A stretch of DNA of 64,000 nucleotides from CAWATZ01 sp963784995 (GTDB lineage: Bacteria; Planctomycetota; Planctomycetia; Gemmatales; Gemmataceae): positions 930,001 through 994,000 of the forward strand of contig CAWATZ010000003.1 of assembly GCA_963784995.1 (NCBI GenBank), given 5' to 3'. A program made the translations under genes and the position numbers. This document shows, piece by piece, positions 57,826 through 64,000 of the stretch. The notes under the pieces were generated by a model. The model searched no databases and had not been told where the DNA came from. It saw only the letters and a list, made by a program, of their open reading frames with translations. The stretch's first letter is position 1. Each line of letters opens with the position of its first letter.

Positions 57826-58743
57826 TCAACGGCGGCGGCGGCGGTAGATCTCGCTGGCCCGGAGCAGCACGTCCTTTTCGCTCTCGGTCAAGTTTTCCTT
57901 GCCGACGCGTGAAATCTTCTCCAGAACCGCATCCATCTTGGCTTCGAGCAGTTCCTCGTCCTCCTGCTTGACCAGCGGCGCGGGACTGGCCGGGACCGGG
58001 GCCGGCTGCTCTTCCTCGCCGTGGTAGACCCGCAGCCGGGGCTGGTTCAGCCCCCGGCGCCACTTCTTCAACCCGGGCCACCAGGTGGTCAGGCGCCATT
58101 GCATCTTGCAGTACGCAAAGGCAAACGCGGCCCCGGCCAGATGCACCGAAAAGGCAACCCCATCCCGGCCAGCGCCCAGGAAGCCGAACAGGTCCTGGGC
58201 CACGCTGAAGATCACGAACAACCAGATCGGCACTGGCAAGAACATGAACAGCAGGATGATCTTCGTGGGGTAGTGCATGGCACAAACCACCAGCACTGCC
58301 GTCACCGCACCTGACGCTCCCAGGCAATTGCCGCCCGCGAGGTGCGTCAGCACGAAGGCCACGCCGCCCAGAAAGGCCGAAACCAGGTAAAAGGCCAGGA
58401 ACTCCCGCGGACCGTACAGGTCCTCGACGTCGCTGCCGAACCACCACAGAAAGAGCATGTTGAACAGGATGTGGAACACGTCGCGGGGGTCGTGCAGGAA
58501 GGCGTAGCTGAGCAGCCGCCAGACCTCGCCATGCAGCACCTTCTCCGCATTCAGGACCAGGGCGTCGGTAAACGGCTGTGCAACCGTCAGACCGGGAAGC
58601 AGGGCGGTGGTGCGGAAGATCAGCTGGAGGATGAAGACAACAACGTTGATGCCGATCAACCACTTGCAGATCAAGCCACGCTCCGCGAACGATCCCAGAA
58701 AGCTTGGGCCTTCGCGGATGTACTCGCGGTCGTATATGCCCAC
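57826..58743 (-). CDS. rhomboid-family intramembrane serine protease
   Basis: About 305 residues. Six membrane segments carry the rhomboid catalytic Ser in GNCLGASGAVTAVLVV and the catalytic His in FSVHLAGAAFAFAY; the WRLLSYAFLHDPRDVFHILF region is the conserved loop-1/TM2 start. Rhomboids cleave membrane proteins within the bilayer. The GTG at 58743 (VGIYDREYIREGP) was chosen because GAGGTG lies upstream and planctomycete rhomboids usually start MGIYDR; the in-frame ATG at 58818 would add 25 residues of non-conserved sequence. The C-terminal 90 residues form a charged cytoplasmic tail. Confidence 0.9.
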   Translation of the reverse strand: MGIYDREYIREGPSFLGSFAERGLICKWLIGINVVVFILQLIFRTTALLPGLTVAQPFTDALVLNAEKVLHGEVWRLLSYAFLHDPRDVFHILFNMLFLWWFGSDVEDLYGPREFLAFYLVSAFLGGVAFVLTHLAGGNCLGASGAVTAVLVVCAMHYPTKIILLFMFLPVPIWLFVIFSVAQDLFGFLGAGRDGVAFSVHLAGAAFAFAYCKMQWRLTTWWPGLKKWRRGLNQPRLRVYHGEEEQPAPVPASPAPLVKQEDEELLEAKMDAVLEKISRVGKENLTESEKDVLLRASEIYRRRRR

Positions 58744-58961
58744 GTGCCACCTCAGACCACCGAAGACGGACCAGCGGACCCTGCTGGTCGGGTTGACTCC
58801 CCTCCACTTGTACCACAAGGCCGCTCGCCTGACAAATCTTCTGGGGCGAGAATTTCACCGCGCCCCCCAAAGCGTACCGCACAGGGCCCCTGGACGGCAG
58901 GGACCAGGCCAGTACAATCGGTAACGATACCCCGCCCACAGATCCGCACCCGGGCCCCCTC

Positions 58962-59747
58962 ATGGCAAACGAATGGCACTACACCCAGAACGGTCAGCAG
59001 ACCGGCGAGACGGTCACTGACGCCCAGCTGAAGGCGCTGGCCGTGGCCGGCCAGCTCAAGCCCGAGGACCTGGTCTGGAAAGAGGGCATGCCCAACTGGG
59101 TCCCGGCCCGCTCCGTCAAGGGCCTGTTCGACGGCACCCGGCCCGCCTCCGGGGAAATGCCTGCTACCGTTCCGCCCTCGGCCGCCAAGCAATCCCGCCT
59201 GAACAAAACCGCCGAACGCTCCAAACCCCCGCCGGCGGAAGAGGAACCGGAGCAGGCCCTGCATCCCCTCCTGGTCTTCCTGCTGACCGCGGTGACGTTC
59301 GGCCTGTTCGGCTTATTCTATGCCTGGCGCGTCAGCAGTCAGTTTTCCCGCTCGGTCAGCCGCACCGCCGATTCAGCCGGCCGGCCCCTCGGCCGGGTCC
59401 GCCATCCGGTGCTGAGCCTGATGCTCTGTTACCTCACCCTGGGGTTCTACCTGCTGTACTGGATTTCCCGGCTGCTGCAGGAGTGTGCCGGCTATGCCGA
59501 GCGCAAGGACGTCCGACCCCGCCTGGAACTGAACCTGATGCTGATCTGTCCCCCCTATGCCATCTACCTGGCCGTGTCTCGGCTGCCGCCGCTGGTGCGT
59601 GAGGTCCAGGCCCGCGCGGGCCTGCCGGAAAGCCCCGCCCCTGGACCTGCGGTCTTCTTCCTCGCCCCTCTTCTTATTCTAGGCGTTCCGATCCTGTGCA
59701 TGATCCATCAGGACAACCTGAACCAGGTCTGGGTCAAGGCGGCGTGA
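58962..59747 (+). CDS. GYF_2-domain membrane protein
   Basis: A 261-residue protein. The N-terminal GYF_2 domain reads EWHYTQNGQQTGETVTDAQL then LVWKEGMPNWVPARSVKGLF. A Pro- and Ala-rich linker leads to a membrane part (LLVFLLTAVTFGLFGLFYAW, MLCYLTLGFYLLYWISRLLQ, AVFFLAPLLILGVPILCMI) resembling DUF4234. GYF_2 domains bind proline-rich peptides. It is divergent from the rhomboid gene and stands alone. Confidence 0.85.
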   Translation: MANEWHYTQNGQQTGETVTDAQLKALAVAGQLKPEDLVWKEGMPNWVPARSVKGLFDGTRPASGEMPATVPPSAAKQSRLNKTAERSKPPPAEEEPEQALHPLLVFLLTAVTFGLFGLFYAWRVSSQFSRSVSRTADSAGRPLGRVRHPVLSLMLCYLTLGFYLLYWISRLLQECAGYAERKDVRPRLELNLMLICPPYAIYLAVSRLPPLVREVQARAGLPESPAPGPAVFFLAPLLILGVPILCMIHQDNLNQVWVKAA

Positions 59748-59864
59748 CGCGCGGCGAGTAGGACCGGAACGCCACGGAGGGCGTTCCCTACAGACTGGCT
59801 CCGGACTCCGCGGACCGTACAATAACAGCGACGAACGGACCCTCATCCTCGAACAGGAGCAACC

Positions 59865-60335
59865 ATGGCACTGCAACAGATGATCGAGGCGTACCTCGCC
59901 GGGCCTGCGGCCCTTCGCCAGGCCGTGAAGGGAATGACGCCGGAGCAGCTCCAGGCCAGGCCGATCCCCGGTAAATGGAGCACGCTGGAGGTCGTCTGTC
60001 ACCTGGCGGACTTCGACCCGATCCTGGCCGACCGGATGAAACGCGTCATCGCCCTGGATCGGCCGCAGCTGCTCGGGGCCGACGAGACGCGCTTTGCGGC
60101 CACGCTGGCCTATCACCAGCGCGACGTCGAGGAGGAATTGACCATCCTGGAGAAGACGCGCTCGCAACTGGCGCGCATCCTGCGGACCCAGCCGGAAGAC
60201 GTCCTGGGCCGGGTCGGCGTCCACAACGAACGGGGACCGTTGACCCTGGAACAGCTCCTGGCCACCACCACCCGGCACGTCCACCACCATTTGAAATTTG
60301 TCGAAGAGAAACGGCGGGCGCTGGGGTTGAAGTGA
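59865..60335 (+). CDS. DinB/YfiT-like metal-dependent four-helix protein
   Basis: A 156-residue protein with the DinB_2 pattern: MIEAYLAGPAALRQAVKGM, then PGKWSTLEVVCHLADFDPIL with the first metal His, and HVHHHLKFVEEKRRALGLK with the other His residues at the end. Family members are metal-dependent hydrolases or thiol transferases. An AGGAG site precedes the ATG. It appears to be a single gene ending at an inverted repeat. Confidence 0.9.
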   Translation: MALQQMIEAYLAGPAALRQAVKGMTPEQLQARPIPGKWSTLEVVCHLADFDPILADRMKRVIALDRPQLLGADETRFAATLAYHQRDVEEELTILEKTRSQLARILRTQPEDVLGRVGVHNERGPLTLEQLLATTTRHVHHHLKFVEEKRRALGLK

Positions 60336-60341
60336 GCGGCT

Positions 60342-60411
60342 CCCACAAAGTAGTCCTCACGCTCCGCGTGAGGAAAATGCCTCACGCGGAGCGTGAGGAC
60401 TACTTTGTGGG
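60342..60411. terminator. perfect 32-bp inverted repeat, likely bidirectional terminator
   Basis: Arms 60342-60373 and 60380-60411 are exact reverse complements around AAAATG. It lies between two convergent genes. Confidence 0.88.
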
Positions 60412-60418
60412 AATCACG

Positions 60419-61369
60419 TCACGGCGCCAGCCCGCCCCCTTCGGTGGTCCGGGCCTGTTCCAGCCGTTCCTCGGCCCGCCCCAGCAGGCTCTTGACCGAC
60501 GAGGTGTCCGACGAAAAGCTGGCCAGGCCAAAGCAAACCTGAAGCGGTCCGCGGGCGCCGGCCGGCAGCTCCGGGGGGTCCTCCAGCAAGGGACGCAGCC
60601 GGCGACAGCAGTTGACGCCGCCCTCGTCGCTGGTGTGCGGCAACAGCAGCATGAACCCGCGCGGGCCGTACTGGCCGGCGACGTCGCAGCGCCGCTTGTT
60701 GCGGCCGACCTGCACCGCGGTCCAGCCGGTCAGCTGGGCCGGCTCCACCTCCTCGACCGGTTGCCGTGGACTGTCAGCCCACTCGCCCAGCACCACCGTC
60801 AAGGCATCGCCGTGCCTCTGACTGCGGGTCACTTCCTCGTAGAGTCGTTCCATCATGTGCCGCTGCGTGAACCAGAAACCCTGGTTCTCCAGCAGGAAAC
60901 TGGGCGAGAGCATCTCCACCAGCCGATTGATCTGACGCTGACACTCCTGCCAGGAGGCCTCCCGCGCCTGCGCTTGCCGCTGCAGCTCGCTCAGCCGGGC
61001 GGCCTGCTGCAGCACGACCCCCAGCAGCCGGGGATGGGCCGCGATCAGCTGCCGGGGCAGCCAGTGTTGCAGGGGGGCTCCCGGATCGGTCTGGATCACT
61101 TCCGCCTCCCGCTCGGCAAGGATCACCAGCGGAGTCGGCCCGGACGCGCTCAGCTCAGCCAGCCGGACCTGCAAGCTCTCGGCCGGCCCCGAGGCCTCCA
61201 GCAGCGCCACGTCGGAGGGATCCCGCTGCTGCAGTTGACAGGCTTCCTCGAAGCCGTGCGCTTCCACCACCCGCCAGCCGGCCAGCAGCCCCATTTCGAG
61301 CAGCGGACGTGCGACCGCTCCCTCGCCGCCACTCAGCAGCAGCAATCGCCGATTCGCCGGTGCTGTCAC
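60419..61369 (-). CDS. receiver-like / degenerate GGDEF-type signalling protein
   Basis: A 316-residue protein. The N-terminal ~125 residues resemble a response-regulator receiver (RRLLLLSGGEGAVARPLLEM, DVALLEASGPAESL, TPLVILAERE) without a clear phospho-acceptor Asp pattern. A coiled-coil linker leads to a C-terminal domain with diguanylate-cyclase-like features (RRCDVAGQYGPRGFMLLLPH, where a GGDEF/GGEEF loop would sit), so cyclase activity is unlikely. It may bind a nucleotide or act as a partner protein. It appears to be a single gene, convergent with the DinB gene. Confidence 0.65.
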   Translation of the reverse strand: MTAPANRRLLLLSGGEGAVARPLLEMGLLAGWRVVEAHGFEEACQLQQRDPSDVALLEASGPAESLQVRLAELSASGPTPLVILAEREAEVIQTDPGAPLQHWLPRQLIAAHPRLLGVVLQQAARLSELQRQAQAREASWQECQRQINRLVEMLSPSFLLENQGFWFTQRHMMERLYEEVTRSQRHGDALTVVLGEWADSPRQPVEEVEPAQLTGWTAVQVGRNKRRCDVAGQYGPRGFMLLLPHTSDEGGVNCCRRLRPLLEDPPELPAGARGPLQVCFGLASFSSDTSSVKSLLGRAEERLEQARTTEGGGLAP

Positions 61370-61544
61370 GATTCGCCCCTCCCCTTCTCCCCGGGTTCCG
61401 ATCCCCTGGGTAAATCACCGTAGTTTACTCTCCTGGGCAAATTCCGATCTAGAGAGTATCTCTATTCTCCATAGCTTTTCCAGACTGTGCAATCGGTCTG
61501 TTCGCGTGATCTGGCAAATTCGGCACGACCGGTAGAAAAAGAAG

Positions 61545-61571
61545 CGAGCCGCACAGGGTAAGGGCGGCTCG
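61545..61571 (-). terminator. rho-independent-type terminator of the TIGR03000 gene
   Basis: An 8-bp stem (CGAGCCGC / GCGGCTCG) followed on the minus strand by TTCTTTTTC, 100 bases past the stop at 61671. The remainder of 61370-61670 carries nothing else recognised. Confidence 0.7.
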
Positions 61572-61670
61572 TGGGACGGTCCGCAAGGGGAGTGGTGTCT
61601 GCGTCGCCTGCCAGATTACGTCCTCTCTTAGATTATACGCAGCAGCAGGCAAAATCGTGCGCTTATTTTC

Positions 61671-62639
61671 CTATGGCTTGGCAGCCGCCTTGACGTTCAG
61701 TTTGAGATCGGTCTGGGCCTTGACGTCACCGCTGGAGGCCTGGATGGTCACGTCGATGGTGCCCTCCTTGGCGCCCTTCTCCACGCTGACCTCGGCCTGG
61801 CCCTCGCTCTTGTCGGCCGGGATGGTCAGGGCGGGAATCTTGACCTCCTTGGCCGGCAGCTTGGCGAAGGTCACCTGGACGGGGCCAGTGACGTTGTCGC
61901 GCTTGATCTTGATGGTCAGCGGTTTCTTGTCCCCCGCGGTGACGTCCAGGGGGGCCAGTTTCTCGATCGTGAGGCTCTCCTTGGGAGGCGGGGCCGCCTT
62001 GACCGTCAGCTTGATCTCGGCCGGGGCGGCCCTGGTGCCGGCGGCGGCGGCGGCAACCTTCACGGTCGAGGTGCCGCCCTTGGCGTCCATGGCCGGGGCA
62101 ATCTCGACGCTTCCTTCGCTCTTGTCCGCGGCGATGGTCAGTTCCGGAGTCTTGATCCCCGCGGGCAGACCGGCGAACGTCACCTTCACGGGGCCCTTGA
62201 CGTTCTCGCGCTTGACCTTGACGGTCAACGTCTTCTTGGCACCCGCATCCACGGCGAAGGTGCCGGGGACCTCCAGCTTCAAGCTGGCGATTTTCGGCTC
62301 TTCCTTGGTCAGGTCCACAAAGGCGGTCTTGCCGGGAGTGACCTGGACCTTGGCCTGGCGCACCACTTCCTTGCCGTCGGCTCCTTTCCAGACCGCCTTG
62401 ACGGTGTAGACCAGGACGTGACCCTTTTCGGGAGGCGCGACGGGGGGCGACTCATACCGGCGCTTGGGACCGGTGGACTTGGTCTTCTCTCCGTCGATGT
62501 ACACTTCCGCTCCAGGTGGCACGGTCACTTCCACGATGACCGGTTTTTTCTGGGCTTCCTCGGCCGGCAACGCGGCCGGCGACCAGAACACGGCAACCAG
62601 CAGGCTCCAGGGAGCCAGCCGACAAGCGAGGTGAACCAT
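61671..62639 (-). CDS. TIGR03000 domain plus Ig-like repeat secreted protein
   Basis: About 322 residues. A signal peptide (LAPWSLLVAVFWSPAALPA) is followed by a planctomycete TIGR03000 domain (VTVPPGAEVYIDGEKTKSTG, RRYESPP, VYTVKAVWKGADGKEVVRQ). Two similar beta repeats follow (LEVPGTFAVDAGAKKTLTVK with FAGLPAGIKTPELTIAADKS; LAPLDVTAGDKKPLTIKIKR with FAKLPAKEVKIPALTIPADK), each resembling a pre-peptidase or Ig-like sandwich. AAGGAG lies upstream of the ATG ending at 62639. It is probably exported and surface-associated. It is a single gene with its own terminator. Confidence 0.85.
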   Translation of the reverse strand: MVHLACRLAPWSLLVAVFWSPAALPAEEAQKKPVIVEVTVPPGAEVYIDGEKTKSTGPKRRYESPPVAPPEKGHVLVYTVKAVWKGADGKEVVRQAKVQVTPGKTAFVDLTKEEPKIASLKLEVPGTFAVDAGAKKTLTVKVKRENVKGPVKVTFAGLPAGIKTPELTIAADKSEGSVEIAPAMDAKGGTSTVKVAAAAAGTRAAPAEIKLTVKAAPPPKESLTIEKLAPLDVTAGDKKPLTIKIKRDNVTGPVQVTFAKLPAKEVKIPALTIPADKSEGQAEVSVEKGAKEGTIDVTIQASSGDVKAQTDLKLNVKAAAKP

Positions 62640-62907
62640 GGGACCATTCTCCTTCAAGACAGTGTGGCTGCAGGCACAGCGCCGAGCTGGGAGCGAGCAA
62701 CCGGTGGGGCAAATGCAGCTATTTTAAGACCCACGAACCGAAAGGCGAGCGGCGTGGTGCCTCCCCGGGGCCAGCCGTCGGCCGGCTGCTCGCCGCCAAA
62801 CATTTCCTTGGCCTGGACGTTCGGCCGTGGTATGATCCCAACAGAATCGGAAACGATTCTCCAGCCGACTGGCATCCCGCCTTCCTCCTTCGCCGGAGAG
62901 CCTGCCG

Positions 62908-64000
62908 ATGAGCCCCTCCTGCCGACGGCTTCTGCCGTCCCTGGTTGCGTTGCTTCTCCTCCCCGCCGGGGTCTGGGCCGACGATTCCCTGCATCAACGG
63001 CTGGACCCTTTGATCCTGGCCGGGGCCAGGGGCCGTCCGGTCAGCCCCCTGGCCGACGACGCGGAGTTCCTGCGCCGCATCACCCTGGACCTGGCCGGCC
63101 GGATTCCCTCAACTCAGGAAACCCGCGCCTTCCTGCAAGACCAGGCTGCCGACAAGCGAGTCCGGCTGATCGATCGGCTGCTGGCCAGCCCCGAACACGT
63201 CCGGCGGCTGACGGACCTGTTCCACGTCATGCTCTTGGAACGGCTCGGCGACCATCCGGAGTGGACGCGCTATCTGCGGACCTCGTTCGAGGCCAACAAG
63301 CCCTGGGACGTGCTGGCCCGGGAAATCCTGCGGGCGGCCCCGCGTGACGAAGCCACCCGGGGCGCGGCCTTTTTCTATGCCAAACGGCTCGAGCATTATG
63401 GCCAGAACCCGGTCGATTACGCGGGCCTGACCCGCGACGTTGCCCGGCTCTTCCTCGGCAAGGACCTGCGCTGCGCCCAGTGCCACGACCACCTGTTCAT
63501 TCGCGACTACAAGCAGGCCGATTTCCAGGGCCTGCACGCCTTCTTCCAGAACACCTTTCTCCAGGACGCAAAATATCCAACGGTCGGGGAGAAGCCGACC
63601 CTGGTCCCGCTGGATTTCATGTCGGTCTTCCGCAAGGTGCCTCACAAGACCGGCCCGCGAATTCCCGGCGGCAAGGAGCTTGCGGTCCCGGTCCTCAAAA
63701 AGGAGGAACTGTACCTCAAGCCGGCCAACCCGAAGAACCAGGACCCGGGCCAGCTGCGTTTCAGCCCCCTGGCCCAGCTGGCCGAGCAGTTGCCGCGCGG
63801 CGACAACCCGGCCTTTGTCCGCAACAGCGTCAATCGCCTCTGGTGGGCGATGCTGGGCCGGGGCCTGGTGCATCCGCTCGACCTGCACCACTCGGCCAAC
63901 CCGCCTTCCCATCCCGAGGTGCTCGACCTGCTGGCCCGGGAGTTCGTGGCCCACAAGTTCGACGTCCGCTGGCTGCTGCGCGAGCTGGCCCTGAGCCAGA
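62908..64000 (+). CDS. DUF1549/DUF1553-family protein, 5' part
   Basis: The frame runs open from ATG 62908 (GGAGAG upstream) to the window end, 364 codons, so the 3' part is missing. A signal peptide (RRLLPSLVALLLLPAGVWA) is followed by DUF1549 (FLRRITLDLAGRIPSTQETR, LIDRLLASPEH, DLRCAQCHDHLFIRD, with a CxxCH) and the start of DUF1553 (NPAFVRNSVNRLWWAMLGRG). There is no N-terminal PSCyt1 domain, unlike the gene at 17929. It belongs to the same planctomycete family and probably has a DUF1501 partner downstream, outside the window. Confidence 0.88.
   Translation, partial: MSPSCRRLLPSLVALLLLPAGVWADDSLHQRLDPLILAGARGRPVSPLADDAEFLRRITLDLAGRIPSTQETRAFLQDQAADKRVRLIDRLLASPEHVRRLTDLFHVMLLERLGDHPEWTRYLRTSFEANKPWDVLAREILRAAPRDEATRGAAFFYAKRLEHYGQNPVDYAGLTRDVARLFLGKDLRCAQCHDHLFIRDYKQADFQGLHAFFQNTFLQDAKYPTVGEKPTLVPLDFMSVFRKVPHKTGPRIPGGKELAVPVLKKEELYLKPANPKNQDPGQLRFSPLAQLAEQLPRGDNPAFVRNSVNRLWWAMLGRGLVHPLDLHHSANPPSHPEVLDLLAREFVAHKFDVRWLLRELALSQ

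Noticed and set aside
62418..63347. 309-codon plus-strand frame over the TIGR03000 start and the DUF1549 gene
   Set aside because: It is out of frame with the DUF1549 protein that starts at 62908 and has no motif of its own.

Overview
The window looks like the chromosome of a planctomycete, most likely a relative of Gemmataceae. It is high in GC and carries families that are hallmarks of that phylum: two DUF1549/DUF1553 proteins (one with a DUF1501 partner), two BBP7-type outer-membrane proteins, a TIGR03000 protein, a protein kinase fused to a WD40-like propeller, and a 'LLACLCCRALW' family protein abundant in Gemmata. No rRNA, tRNA, CRISPR array or complete insertion sequence was recognised.

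Layout. 0-10.2 kb: an eight-gene minus-strand operon for unusual lipid chemistry. It starts with a class III aminotransferase fused to an acyl-ACP-reductase-like domain, followed by an SRPBCC protein, an acyl-CoA dehydrogenase homologue, a fatty acid desaturase, two flavoproteins, a membrane DUF4260-like/DUF2156 fusion and a small membrane protein. 10.6-14.9 kb: a GTPase / GAP1-like / Nudix cassette resembling known NTP-dependent conflict systems. 14.9-17.6 kb: a decayed flavoprotein disulfide reductase, a Gemmata-type protein, and a protein-glutaminase-like effector with a small partner gene. 17.9-22.7 kb: a DUF1549/DUF1553 plus DUF1501 pair. 22.8-28.8 kb: a large Ser/Thr kinase-WD40-TPR protein and a barstar-containing operon. 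28.8-37.6 kb: a membrane glycosyltransferase, conserved planctomycete proteins, a Tat-exported TIM-barrel isomerase, an AAA ATPase, a resolvase-like protein and CstA. 37.7-44 kb: two BBP7 proteins, RpiB, a YrdC/Sua5-phosphatase fusion and PurN. 44-55.6 kb: ileS, then an accessory island (AbiGi-like protein, TPR-CHAT protease, a chaperone-like-fold protein, a piece of duplicated ileS, an ImmA/IrrE-like pair). 55.6-64 kb: core-like genes (zinc-ribbon/HEAT protein, FmdB, rhomboid protease, GYF protein, DinB, receiver/GGDEF-like protein, TIGR03000 protein, start of a second DUF1549 gene).

Many genes are broken by single-base indels although the reading is otherwise intact. They are densest in ileS (about fifteen) and the TPR-CHAT gene. 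This looks like poorly polished sequence rather than real decay, so those genes are described as repaired. Long near-perfect inverted repeats sit at many gene boundaries, and two dispersed repeat families recur in the intergenic DNA.
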